A DNA stretch of 64,000 nucleotides, from NCBI GenBank assembly GCA_023898705.1, contig CP060235.1, positions 1 to 64,000 on the forward strand. Reading direction: 5' to 3'. This stretch comes from Alphaproteobacteria bacterium (lineage in GTDB: Bacteria > Pseudomonadota > Alphaproteobacteria > CAJXXZ01 > 1604HC). Position 1 is the first letter of the stretch. Each line of letters opens with the position of its first letter. This document shows positions 37,345 through 49,535 of the stretch, one piece after another. The translations under genes and the position numbers were made by a program. Under the pieces are notes generated by a model. That model saw nothing but the letters and a program-made list of their open reading frames with translations, searched no databases and was not told where the DNA came from.

Positions 37345-39231
37345 ATGATAGAAGTAAGATTGGATAATTCTATAGAACAATTTGGATCATCTATGTCGGC
37401 TCAAGATCTAAAAGAAGAATTAGGAAGTAAGAGTAAGGATGTGGTCGGTTTTATTTGCACATCATCTAATAAAATTTATGATCTATATAGCCACATCAGA
37501 GGACCAATATGTTTGGTGCCCGTGATGAGGAACAGTAAAGAGCATTTAATTATGAAGCGCTACGATTTAGGCCATGTAATTTCCTCTATATTAAACGAGA
37601 TGTTTACTGTTTCTATAATGAATATTGGAGTCAATAACACAGGACTTTACATAGATTTTATATCAGACACGCATATTTCTGAGCGTGAGTTCGCTAATAT
37701 CAAAGAAAGTTCTAAGGCATACATGGAAAGAGAGCATACATTTGACATAAAGTCAGTCAGCAAAAAAGATGCTTTGTCTATATTTGATGAGGATTTATCT
37801 ATATCAGAAAAGATTATGAATTCAGATGCTGAATACGTACACATTCATAATTTGGATGATTTTAAGCTAATACTCGATGGTCCTAGAAGTATGCCTCTTA
37901 ACAACCAAGAAGTTTTCTTTGAGCTGCTATCTATATCTGGACTGGAATCTGTTCATACAAACAATCTACAACGTATTACTGTGACGGCTTGGAATACAGA
38001 AGAAGATTTAACGGCTTATTTGGAAGAAATAAAGAGAAATGCTCAGTGGGATCACAGAATAATTGGAAAACAAATGTCAATGTTTCATTTTAATCCTGCG
38101 ATTGCAAGCGGAATGGTTTTTTGGTTACCAAACGGCGTTAAGGTTATTAACAAAATCAAAGACTACTTAAGGCAAGTGTGGGTTGATAATGGATATAAGG
38201 AGGTCATAACTCCAATAGTTATGAATGCCTGCTTGTGGGAAAAATCTGGCCATATGGACATGTTCAAAGCAAATATGATGTTTACCAAATTACAAGACAA
38301 TGAGTATGCTTTAAAACCTATGAGCTGCCCAGCACATATAAATATCTTCAAAGCCGATAATAAGAGTTATAAAGATCTTCCTTACAAATTGTGTGAATTT
38401 GGTTTGTGCCACAGGTATGAACCATCTGGGTCATTATATGGTCTAATGAGAGCCAGATCGTTTACGCAGGATGATGCGCATATATTTTGTTCCCAAGATC
38501 AAATCGAAGGAATGATTTTGCAGTTCTGTCAAATGTTAAAAACTGTTTATAGTCACTTTGGATTCGACAAAACTTTAGTATGTCTAGCAACCAGACCCGC
38601 AAGGTATATCGGAGATTTAGCATCGTGGGATCTGGCTGAGGAGGCATTGTCTAAGGCGGCTAACAAAGCAGGTTTGGAGCTTACTATTAATGAAGGTGAG
38701 GGAGCATTTTATGGACCTAAACTAGAATTTTCTATTGAAGACAAGCGTGGGCATGTTTGGCAGTGTGGAACAGTACAGGTAGATTTTGCACTTTGCAACA
38801 GACTAGATGCTTATTACACAGATTCAGCAACTGAACGACAAACACCTGTTATAGTACATCATGCTATTTTAGGATCTATAGAAAGATTTTTAGGCATATT
38901 GTTAGAAAATACGAAGGGACTTTTACCAGTTTGGTTACATCCTCATCCTTTTGCTATATTAACTGTAAATCAACAGTATGTAGATTATGCGATAGAGCTA
39001 CAAAATATGTTAAAAAGCTTGTGTGTAGATTCTTATGTGGACGATACGAACGAGAGATTAGCTTATAAAATAAGAAATTCAGTTGAAAATAGATGTAGTT
39101 ATAGCCTAATAATTGGACAATCAGAAAAAGACAATAGAACGGTCACATGTAGAACCTTAGATGGTAAAGAGAGGATAATACATTTAGAAGAATTTATGAA
39201 AGAAATTAAGGATAAAAATATAATAAAATGA
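37345..39231 (+). CDS. thrS: Threonyl-tRNA synthetase with degenerate editing site
   Basis: Charges tRNA-Thr. At 628 aa it has TGS, N2, catalytic and anticodon-binding domains. The core is intact: MSCPAH (zinc Cys), GLCHRYEPSGSLYGLMRARSFTQDDAHIFC (zinc His), HHAILGSIERF (zinc His). The N2 editing domain is eroded. RHxxAH is KRYDLGH, so His73 is Tyr while His77 remains. The Asp-x-Cys-Arg-Gly-Pro-His motif reads LILDGPR, so Asp180, Cys182 and His186 are lost. It therefore probably cannot clear Ser-tRNA-Thr on its own. infC overlaps it by 4 bp. The stand-alone editing protein lies upstream. Confidence 0.95.
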   Translation: MIEVRLDNSIEQFGSSMSAQDLKEELGSKSKDVVGFICTSSNKIYDLYSHIRGPICLVPVMRNSKEHLIMKRYDLGHVISSILNEMFTVSIMNIGVNNTGLYIDFISDTHISEREFANIKESSKAYMEREHTFDIKSVSKKDALSIFDEDLSISEKIMNSDAEYVHIHNLDDFKLILDGPRSMPLNNQEVFFELLSISGLESVHTNNLQRITVTAWNTEEDLTAYLEEIKRNAQWDHRIIGKQMSMFHFNPAIASGMVFWLPNGVKVINKIKDYLRQVWVDNGYKEVITPIVMNACLWEKSGHMDMFKANMMFTKLQDNEYALKPMSCPAHINIFKADNKSYKDLPYKLCEFGLCHRYEPSGSLYGLMRARSFTQDDAHIFCSQDQIEGMILQFCQMLKTVYSHFGFDKTLVCLATRPARYIGDLASWDLAEEALSKAANKAGLELTINEGEGAFYGPKLEFSIEDKRGHVWQCGTVQVDFALCNRLDAYYTDSATERQTPVIVHHAILGSIERFLGILLENTKGLLPVWLHPHPFAILTVNQQYVDYAIELQNMLKSLCVDSYVDDTNERLAYKIRNSVENRCSYSLIIGQSEKDNRTVTCRTLDGKERIIHLEEFMKEIKDKNIIK

Positions 39232-39740
39232 AAACAAGCAAAGATTTGGTTAATAAAGCAATAAAAGCAGATCAAGTGTCTGTGATACGTGAAGGAGAGA
39301 ATTTGGGTATCATGACGCTTCAAGATGCGCTTGATCTGGCTTATGATTTGAGGTTAGATTTGGTACAGGTTTCAAAAGACTCTATTCCTACCTGTAAGGT
39401 GATGGATTATAAGGACTTTTGTTTTAAGAAAAATAAAAAGAATGCGGAAATCAAAAAAAAGGAGAAAGCTTCAACAAAAGTTAAAGAAATAAGGGTTAGC
39501 CCTAGAATCGGCAAACACGATTTAGATAATAAAATAAAACATGTTGCTGAATTTATAGAAAAAAAGAATAAAGTTAAGATAGTACTTAAGTTAAGAGGTA
39601 GGGAAATGAAGCATACTGAATTACACTCTGACAATATTTTTAAAACGATTGAGCAAGAACTAGAAGGGATTGCAAAAGTAGAACATCCTCCAAAACAAGA
39701 ATCAAAAAATAAAATTTTCATGACAATGAAACCTGTATGA
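39228..39740 (+). CDS. infC: Translation initiation factor IF-3
   Basis: Binds the 30S subunit and checks the start codon. The 170-aa protein has the N-terminal domain (NKAIKADQVSVI, LDLVQVSKDS) and C-terminal domain (VKEIRVSPRIGKHDLDNKIKH, VKIVLKLRGREMKH). ATGA overlaps with thrS upstream and with the AsmA-like gene downstream. The common followers rpmI and rplT are not here. Confidence 0.95.
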   Translation: MKTSKDLVNKAIKADQVSVIREGENLGIMTLQDALDLAYDLRLDLVQVSKDSIPTCKVMDYKDFCFKKNKKNAEIKKKEKASTKVKEIRVSPRIGKHDLDNKIKHVAEFIEKKNKVKIVLKLRGREMKHTELHSDNIFKTIEQELEGIAKVEHPPKQESKNKIFMTMKPV

Positions 39741-41497
39741 AAAGACTGTATACTCTCCTTGAATTAAATCTAAGACTTTTTAAGGTTTTAGCCACATCTT
39801 TGCTATTCGTGATATTTAACATAATATGCATAAAAGAGTTTTCAGTTTTGGATCACGTAGTTAAGCTGCATTCTATACGATACAATTTTAAGCATACTGT
39901 AAAGATTAATAATATTATTACTGCTTATTTTTCGATCAAGTCAATTAATATAGATCTGCAGAAGTGGTTAATCACAATAAAAAAGCTAAGTATATTTAAC
40001 ACTTATTCCGATTTTCAAATCAAGCTTGCCAAAATAATTAAAGTAAAAGCAAAGTTAATTAACAATAAATTTGATCTAGACCTAAATTTAGATGGGAGTA
40101 ACGTCACATGCAACCTACATAATATTAAAGCCAAGGGCATATACCATAACAAGAATTTAATATTACATTTAGATGCTGGGTATCTTTCTTATTTGAACAA
40201 CAACTTATTTATAAAATATGATAATGCTCAGTATTATTTGGAAAGTAAAATCAATTTTAACAAATTACTTTTTGAACGATGCAATTTTTTTCTTAAAAAC
40301 AAGCAACTAATAGTTAAATTAGCAGATAATAAATGGAATTTGGATCTTAATACTCCTAGTATAAAAGGAAATGTAGTAACAAATAGAGAATTGGAAGGTA
40401 AAGGCAAGTTAAAAACTATCAACAAATTCAATATATTGAATTCAGAGTTGGAATTTGATATAACCGGGAATCAAAATGGGCTATGTATACGTAACAATAG
40501 CCAAAAACAACTAATTTCAATTCCAGCTTTTAAATTTGCGGCGTATGACATAAAATATGATTTTACCATTAACCCATATAAGCAGGAGATAGTACTAACT
40601 TCTAAAAATTTGGAATTGAAGTCCCAGTTTTTCTTCAATGAGTTGATGTTCCAATTTCAAATCCATACTCCTAAGGTAGATCTAAAAGCAAATGGCACAC
40701 TTGATTATAATGAAAATATTAACATAGAAGGAATTGGTAATTACATTTCATTGTTAGATATGAAACCTCTATTAAAAAAGAGTAATAATAACTTGTCAGC
40801 TAAATTTAAATGGAAAAAAGCTAAATGGATAGAAAATTTAATACTTGATGATATGGAAATTGTACTAGAAAAAAATAAAGATGGTCTTAGTTATTGTAAT
40901 ATTATCTCAAGTTTTGAAAATAATTCTGTAAAATTATGGAAAAAAAATTTAAACGATAAGCTGCATTTTGACGTAGATAATTTTGCAAGAGCTTTTGAGT
41001 TGATGTATGGAACTAAAATAATTCAGTCATCATACAATCTTATAGGAGAATTAGATTTATCCGATCCATCAATGCATTGGTCATTTGAACTATATGATTT
41101 CACGAATCTAAATACAATCAATGCGATATATACACAGTTACTTTCGCTCAGATTTTGGGCTTCAATTTTAAAAAATAAGCACAAACATTGGAATTATTTA
41201 ATTGGGAAGGGATATATTTCCTCACGTGATTACATTATACAATCTATGGAAATGGAAAATGAATTCCTGAAAATAACTGGTTCTGGATCAGTTAGCAGAT
41301 TTAATGATTATATGAACATAGATGGTGAATTATTTACAAAAAGTATCACTACTGATTTGAAAAACTTGCTAAAGCAAAAGTCTGACCCAATCAAGTTTAA
41401 TGTTTCAGGAAGTTTAAAAAATCCTGTCACAACTAATAACATTGGGATAGCAAAACTTGCCGCTCCTATTTTGCCACTAGCGCTACTACTAATTTAA
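39737..41497 (+). CDS. AsmA-like/DUF3971 envelope protein
   Basis: 586 aa with one N-terminal transmembrane anchor (about residues 15-33) and then a long beta-rich periplasmic region of repeated short strands. The C-terminal part SDPIKFNVSGSLKNP followed by a hydrophobic tail resembles the AsmA-like C-terminus. Such proteins are linked to lipid transport and outer-membrane upkeep, but the match is at the level of architecture. It overlaps infC by 4 bp and is convergent with ileS, sharing 4 bp at the ends. Confidence 0.6.
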   Translation: MKRLYTLLELNLRLFKVLATSLLFVIFNIICIKEFSVLDHVVKLHSIRYNFKHTVKINNIITAYFSIKSINIDLQKWLITIKKLSIFNTYSDFQIKLAKIIKVKAKLINNKFDLDLNLDGSNVTCNLHNIKAKGIYHNKNLILHLDAGYLSYLNNNLFIKYDNAQYYLESKINFNKLLFERCNFFLKNKQLIVKLADNKWNLDLNTPSIKGNVVTNRELEGKGKLKTINKFNILNSELEFDITGNQNGLCIRNNSQKQLISIPAFKFAAYDIKYDFTINPYKQEIVLTSKNLELKSQFFFNELMFQFQIHTPKVDLKANGTLDYNENINIEGIGNYISLLDMKPLLKKSNNNLSAKFKWKKAKWIENLILDDMEIVLEKNKDGLSYCNIISSFENNSVKLWKKNLNDKLHFDVDNFARAFELMYGTKIIQSSYNLIGELDLSDPSMHWSFELYDFTNLNTINAIYTQLLSLRFWASILKNKHKHWNYLIGKGYISSRDYIIQSMEMENEFLKITGSGSVSRFNDYMNIDGELFTKSITTDLKNLLKQKSDPIKFNVSGSLKNPVTTNNIGIAKLAAPILPLALLLI

Positions 41498-44172
41498 CTA
41501 ACTACCTTAAAACATCTGTCGCATAGGTCAGCAATACCAGCATGAACATGTTTACATCGTTCACACTTATTTCCCGACACTTTTTTACAAAAAACCTGAA
41601 CGTCGTCTACATCAGCTGTACTATATAGATCTCGCTTGCCTTCATTATCATAAAAATCTTGCTCACAATTATATATTGTTAACCCGGATACTATAAGAAT
41701 TTGCTTCATATCCAAAAGAGAAACCCCATTCAATTTTCTTGTAATAATATGTACTTCAGCATCTAGACTAGAATTTATTTCTTTTCTTTCTCTCATAATT
41801 TCTAAAGCAGATGTAACAACTTTTCTTACTTCCCTTACTGTCGCCATAGATACATCAATATCTTTATCACTCCAGTTAGGCAAATTTAGGATAGTCTGTT
41901 CATGGACAGAATTTACGCCGCTTCCATACATTTCCATCCAAGCCTCTTCAGATGCAAATGGCATTATGGGAGCTATCCATCTAATAAAATTATCAAGTAT
42001 ATGTTTCAAAACCATTCTAACTTGTTTAGGTAATGGGGAGTTTACATCTTCACAATATAAAATATCTTTTCTGATATCAAAGTAAAATGCGGATAAGTCA
42101 ACAGTACAAAATAAAAATAGGTTTTTAACAAATTTATACGTACTAAATGAATCAACAGCATTCTTAAATTCTTGATTTAATTGGTACACTCTACCTAAGA
42201 CCCATTTTTCCAATAACTGCATTTCTTCATAACACCCTTCATATGAGAATGGTATGACGCTGCCAAGCATATATTTCATAGTATTTCGAAATCTTTTCTC
42301 AATATCTTTCACTCGATTTAAATGCTCTAAACTCCATTTAATATCTTCTATATAGTTCTGACTGGCTACCCATAATCTTACTAAATCTGGCCCATGCTTC
42401 GCAATTAATTCCATAGGATCTACACCATTCCCCAATGATTTAGACATTTTCCTACCCTTATTATCTACCACAAACCCATGAGTAATTAGATTTTTGTAAG
42501 GCATCTTTGGAATGACTCTAGAGGCCTGTAATGCTGATGATTGAAACCAACCACGATGTTGATCAGAACCTTCAAAATACACGTCAGCCCTCTTCCCGTG
42601 CAAAACATACTCCTGACTCGCACCAGATTCAAACCACACATCCACTATATCATAACATGGAACATACCCTGGATGTTTCTTAGCGACCTCCGAGGCAATA
42701 TCCCACCACTTATCCATTCCCTCAGAAAGTAATAAATTTTGTATTTCAGGTATAGCTTCTTTGAGAATCTCTCCAGTTTCTTCATGATATAAAATAGCCA
42801 ACGGGACACCCCATACCCTTTGTCTAGAAATACACCAATCCCCCCTACTTTCTAACATTGAAATAAATCTATTCTTCCCAAACTCAGGAATCCAATTAAC
42901 TTGATCTATTACTTGTAAAACATTTTTTTTCATCTGATCTACAGAAATAAACCATTGTGGAGTCACTCTATATATTAAAGGTTTTCTGGATCTCCAGGAG
43001 TGAGGATAAGAATGTACGATTTTATTATGTGCTTCTAAAACATTCAATTCACGTAATTTTTCAATAATAATATTTTCTGATTCAAAAATATCTTTACCTC
43101 CAATTAGAGCTAAAGAATCAATATATTTCCCGTTGTTATCAATTAATTCAGTTACTTCCAAATTATATTGTTTACCAAGTACAAAATCTTCTTCACCATG
43201 GCTAGGAGCAATATGAACTAATCCAGTACCCTGATCAAGAGAAACATGGTCACTATGCAAAACAGGCACTTCTAGTTGAATACCCAAATCATAAAATGGG
43301 TGCTTAACATGAAGATCCACTAAATCATGTCCTCTGAATTTGTCGATTAATGTATAAGTTTTTTTAGTTCTTTGCATAAAATTATCTAATAATTCAGAGG
43401 CAACTATCAGCTTTTCACCGGCAAGTTCTAGTAAAACATATTCAAACTCTCTACTACAAGCAACAGCTCGGTTTGCCGGAAGTGTCCATGGAGTTGTAGT
43501 CCAAATTACTAACTTAGCTCCAAGCAAATCTGTACGATCTTTACTTATAATCTCAAGCTTAACATCAACGGAGTTACTGGTTTTATCATAATACTCAACT
43601 TCTGCTTCTGCTAAAGCAGTTGCTTCAGAACATGACCAAATTGTAGGTTTAAAACCTCTATACACCAGATCATCTTGTACAAATTTATGTAATTCCTTGA
43701 GGATATCAAACTGACTTTGCATAGTAGTATAAGCATGATCAAAATCACCTATCACTCCCATTTTAATGAAACCGTCTTTTTGCACATTAATCCACTCATT
43801 TGCAAAATCTCTACATAATTCTCTAAATTGCTGTATAGAAAAATCACTTCTCCTTTTTCCAGCTTTTTTCAAATTACTCTCTACAGCTGATTCAATAGGT
43901 AAACCATGACAGTCCCACCCAGGAATATAGTTGATTTTATATCCAAGAAGTGCTTTGCCCCTGTTAAAAATATCTTTCATAATCTTATTAACAGCGTGTC
44001 CCATATGCGGAGAACCGTTAGCAAATGGAGGCCCATCATGTAAAAGAAATTCTTCACTTCTTTGAGTTAAACGCTTATATAAATTTATTTTTTTCCAAAA
44101 ATTCAAAATATTATCATGATTAGAACTACTTATAGGAAAACTAGTTTTTGGCAAAGCAACAGGATACTTCAT
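41494..44172 (-). CDS. ileS: Isoleucyl-tRNA synthetase
   Basis: Charges tRNA-Ile. At 892 aa it has the HIGH-type PFANGSPHMGHAVNK, the CP1 editing domain (TTPWTLPANRAVA), the KMSKS loop GRKMSKSLGNG and a C-terminal zinc motif CERC...CDRC. The zinc tail and overall layout match the bacterial type-1 (E. coli-like) enzyme. It is a single gene, upstream gap 75 bp to alr. Confidence 0.97.
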   Translation of the reverse strand: MKYPVALPKTSFPISSSNHDNILNFWKKINLYKRLTQRSEEFLLHDGPPFANGSPHMGHAVNKIMKDIFNRGKALLGYKINYIPGWDCHGLPIESAVESNLKKAGKRRSDFSIQQFRELCRDFANEWINVQKDGFIKMGVIGDFDHAYTTMQSQFDILKELHKFVQDDLVYRGFKPTIWSCSEATALAEAEVEYYDKTSNSVDVKLEIISKDRTDLLGAKLVIWTTTPWTLPANRAVACSREFEYVLLELAGEKLIVASELLDNFMQRTKKTYTLIDKFRGHDLVDLHVKHPFYDLGIQLEVPVLHSDHVSLDQGTGLVHIAPSHGEEDFVLGKQYNLEVTELIDNNGKYIDSLALIGGKDIFESENIIIEKLRELNVLEAHNKIVHSYPHSWRSRKPLIYRVTPQWFISVDQMKKNVLQVIDQVNWIPEFGKNRFISMLESRGDWCISRQRVWGVPLAILYHEETGEILKEAIPEIQNLLLSEGMDKWWDIASEVAKKHPGYVPCYDIVDVWFESGASQEYVLHGKRADVYFEGSDQHRGWFQSSALQASRVIPKMPYKNLITHGFVVDNKGRKMSKSLGNGVDPMELIAKHGPDLVRLWVASQNYIEDIKWSLEHLNRVKDIEKRFRNTMKYMLGSVIPFSYEGCYEEMQLLEKWVLGRVYQLNQEFKNAVDSFSTYKFVKNLFLFCTVDLSAFYFDIRKDILYCEDVNSPLPKQVRMVLKHILDNFIRWIAPIMPFASEEAWMEMYGSGVNSVHEQTILNLPNWSDKDIDVSMATVREVRKVVTSALEIMRERKEINSSLDAEVHIITRKLNGVSLLDMKQILIVSGLTIYNCEQDFYDNEGKRDLYSTADVDDVQVFCKKVSGNKCERCKHVHAGIADLCDRCFKVVS

Positions 44173-44247
44173 GAAAACTATGATATCTCAAAAATCAGGA
44201 AAAGAAAACTTAACATATAGCGAAATCAAATTATGCTTCTACTTTTT

Positions 44248-45282
44248 TCAACCTACATAAACTCTACTAAGTCTTCTACCTAAACAACAAGTTATTTCAA
44301 AACCTCTTGCACTGTAAGTCCACTTTGCAACTTTATCAAAAGTAATATGCTTGCCAAGAAATTCAACTAAATTATTATGCAAAGTAACATTGGTAAGATC
44401 GATTGTAATATAATCCATAGAATATGCAAGAATTTTTGAATATATCCCATTAGTAAACACGTGTCCATTCCTTACTATAATGCCGTCACCATACCCTAAA
44501 TTAACTATGCCAACCACCATATCATCCGATGCAATACAGTCTCCAAAATAACCTATTGGCTCACCTTTTTTAATATGTTTAGTAGAAATGATCTGTCCAT
44601 AAATACTTCCTACATTTGCTACCGGAAAAGTATTACATTGTTCATCAGATCCATACAAAAATCTACCTAGACGTAATAAATAGTTCTCATCTATTTTGGG
44701 AAACAATAAACCACATGAAGCACTCATGCTTTTTTGAAATTTATGAATTGATCTCATAATCTCCATCTGTTTCACATTCAGTTCATCCCCAATATTATAA
44801 CCACAAGCTAAATGATGCATGATAAAGAGTATGTTAATATGAGGACATTTTTGAACTACATCTAAAAATTCACTTTTCTCGATACCAAGTCTATTCAAGC
44901 CAGTTTCAATTTGTACAACTATGGGTTTTTGCGTATCATTAGAAATGCCATGAGAATACCATTCAAGTATTTCTCTAGCATCTCCACATACAGGTATAAA
45001 ATTATTATCCCAGACTAAATCCAATTCATCTTTTTGAAATCCACTTAGAACATAAATATTTTTACCAATGATGTAATCTTTAATTTCTATAGCTTCATCA
45101 ACTGTACTAACAAAAAAATCCTCACAATCAGATTCATTAGCTAATTTTTGTACAACCTGTTTTGCTCCAAATCCATACGCATTACATTTCACTACTGCTC
45201 CACATTTATAGATCTTTCTCGCATTATTATAATTCTTAAGCAAATTATCTAAATTAATCTCAAAAGTAGGTTTGGAATACAT
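44248..45282 (-). CDS. alr: Alanine racemase
   Basis: A PLP enzyme making D-alanine for peptidoglycan, 344 aa. The PLP lysine sits in AVVKCNAYGFG. The barrel carries VQIETGLNRLGI and VNLGYGDG, and the C-terminal domain ends LGRRLSRVYVG. It agrees with murA and ftsW in showing peptidoglycan synthesis. The family is usually about 360 aa, so it is slightly short. Confidence 0.94.
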   Translation of the reverse strand: MYSKPTFEINLDNLLKNYNNARKIYKCGAVVKCNAYGFGAKQVVQKLANESDCEDFFVSTVDEAIEIKDYIIGKNIYVLSGFQKDELDLVWDNNFIPVCGDAREILEWYSHGISNDTQKPIVVQIETGLNRLGIEKSEFLDVVQKCPHINILFIMHHLACGYNIGDELNVKQMEIMRSIHKFQKSMSASCGLLFPKIDENYLLRLGRFLYGSDEQCNTFPVANVGSIYGQIISTKHIKKGEPIGYFGDCIASDDMVVGIVNLGYGDGIIVRNGHVFTNGIYSKILAYSMDYITIDLTNVTLHNNLVEFLGKHITFDKVAKWTYSARGFEITCCLGRRLSRVYVG

Positions 45283-45429
45283 AAATATAATCTATATGAA
45301 CCAAAATATTGTGTCAATTTCACATTTGCACTTTATTAACTGATTATTTAGGCCAGATAAATCAGCTTTCTTACCCACATGTAAATACCTTAATTGTCTT
45401 TACAAATGTTTTAAAGTAGAATCTAGTTT

Positions 45430-46356
45430 ATGATTGAAGATGTATCAACTTATGAATTAATTATAATAGGATCTGGACCTGCTGGATTAAGTGCTGGACT
45501 CTACGCTGCACGAGCTAATTTAAGCGTAGCCATTTTCGAAGGACCTAGCCCAAAAGGACAACTAATGACAACAGCTTCGATTGAAAATTATCCAGGATTT
45601 ATCGATGAAGACGCACATCAACTCATGAGTATCATGTCTCAACAAGCACAAAATGTCGGATGTACTTTAATTCAAGAGACTGTAGAAAAAATTGAACCAT
45701 TGGGTACTAAAAAAATACGAATTCACACCTCAAACAAAATTTACACCTGTCAAGCTGTAATCTTAGCTACAGGAGCTAAAGCTAAATACCTTGGATTGGA
45801 AAGCGAAGTTGAATATATGGGCTATGGAGTGTCTACATGCGCAACATGCGATGGCTCATTCTTTAAAAACCTTGAAGTGGCTGTAATAGGAGGAGGAAAT
45901 ACCGCTATAGAAGAGGTTATATATCTTTCTAAAATTGCATCTCACGTACACTTGATTCATAGAAGAGAAATTTTCAGAGCAGAACCTATCATGCAAGATA
46001 GAATGATGCAATTAACAAATGTCTCGCTTCATTTAAACTATACATTACAAGAAATAGTTGGCACACAAAAACCCAAATTGGTAAAAAGCATCAATATATT
46101 GCATAAGGATGGAGATACAAAGAATATTCCTTTACAAGGGGTGTTCATCGCTATAGGACATACTCCACAAACAGAATTAGTAAAAGATTTAATTGAATTA
46201 GATACTGATGGCTATGCTTTAGCGACTGGAGTTTCTACAAAAGTGCCTGGTTTATTCGTAGCGGGAGATGTTGTTGATAAAGTGTATAGACAAGCAATTA
46301 CATCTGCTGGTCAAGGATGTATGGCATCCATGGAAGCTATCAAATTTTTGCAATAG
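45430..46356 (+). CDS. trxB: Thioredoxin reductase
   Basis: An NADPH-dependent FAD enzyme reducing thioredoxin, 308 aa. FAD site GSGPAGLSAGLYAARA, redox pair Cys137/Cys140 in STCATCDG, NADPH site GGGNTAIEE, and C-terminal FAD contact VAGDVVDK. Single gene, divergent from alr. Confidence 0.96.
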   Translation: MIEDVSTYELIIIGSGPAGLSAGLYAARANLSVAIFEGPSPKGQLMTTASIENYPGFIDEDAHQLMSIMSQQAQNVGCTLIQETVEKIEPLGTKKIRIHTSNKIYTCQAVILATGAKAKYLGLESEVEYMGYGVSTCATCDGSFFKNLEVAVIGGGNTAIEEVIYLSKIASHVHLIHRREIFRAEPIMQDRMMQLTNVSLHLNYTLQEIVGTQKPKLVKSINILHKDGDTKNIPLQGVFIAIGHTPQTELVKDLIELDTDGYALATGVSTKVPGLFVAGDVVDKVYRQAITSAGQGCMASMEAIKFLQ

Positions 46357-46421
46357 ACCTGTTGCTTTTGTGATAAGATTAGTCGAATAACGTCAAAAAT
46401 TAGAAGAATCAATTATCAAGT

Positions 46422-48743
<2,322 letters not shown>

Positions 48744-48931
48744 CTACCTCGCATACCATAAAATGATTTGCCACAAGCGTAAAATTGTACTTTAAATAAA
48801 TTCATTATAAAAGTAACAAAATTTTTGCATTAATAGAAATTTATGCAATTTCTATAAAAAAAATTTTGAGAAATTGGAAAATCTACTTTTTATCTCTTTT
48901 TATTTCAACATATTTCATGTAGTATATCCGT

Positions 48932-49456
48932 ATGATTCGTAGTTATAGATCAACTTGTTTATTGCAACCTGCTTTGTCTGCTGAAGAAGCTGAAGTTGAG
49001 TTAAATAAAGTGTTAGATTACATCAAACACAATGGTGGGGAAGTGTTGAATGTCAAGAGTTTCGGTCTTGTCAGGACGGCTTATCCTATACAAAAAAATT
49101 CTAGATCTCATTTGTTTGTAGTAGATTTTAGTTTAGATACAAAATTGATAAATAATATTTCTACTAACATAGTGAAGGTTAATAGCAATATATTACGCTA
49201 TATGCATGTACAATTAGACAAAGAAAGTAAAAGTTTGACTGACATTAATGTATCTGAAAAGACAAGAATGAAAAAGGAAGATATGTTGGAAGGCAATTCT
49301 GCTTTTTTGAATGATTTGACAAATTTTACTGGATTAACTGGTAAGATTCAAAGTAGGCTTGCCAACCGTTTCAGTGCAAAGCAGGCTAGATTGGCAGCTA
49401 GAGCAATCAAAAGACGTAGATTTGTGGGATTAGCTCCATTCAAAGTTAGATTTTAA
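48932..49456 (+). CDS. Fused ribosomal proteins S6-S18
   Basis: One continuous 174-aa frame. Residues 1-98 are S6: HNGGEVLNVKSFG, RTAYPIQKNSRSH and VNSNILRYMHVQ. Residues about 124-174 are the core of S18: LNDLTNFTGLTGKIQSRL and SAKQARLAARAIKRRRF ending VGLAPFKVRF. A Lys/Glu/Ser-rich linker (about 99-123) joins them and replaces the S18 N-terminal basic/Cys segment. S6 and S18 form a pair on the 16S central domain, so a fusion is structurally plausible. No separate rpsR or rplI follows; birA is convergent. The frame is unbroken, with no internal stop between the domains. ATG at 48932. Confidence 0.9.
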   Translation: MIRSYRSTCLLQPALSAEEAEVELNKVLDYIKHNGGEVLNVKSFGLVRTAYPIQKNSRSHLFVVDFSLDTKLINNISTNIVKVNSNILRYMHVQLDKESKSLTDINVSEKTRMKKEDMLEGNSAFLNDLTNFTGLTGKIQSRLANRFSAKQARLAARAIKRRRFVGLAPFKVRF

Positions 49457-49535
49457 ACTGTTCACCTTATTGTTTGATTTATACGCCTTGAAGTTTATGG
49501 TAATGATTTGAGGGCGTGTTTCTAGCCTGTTTGTC

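Noticed and set aside
49470..49525. ACGCC/GGCGT stem between the S6-S18 fusion and birA as a bidirectional terminator
   Set aside because: The loop is over 20 nt and the stem short; support is too weak.
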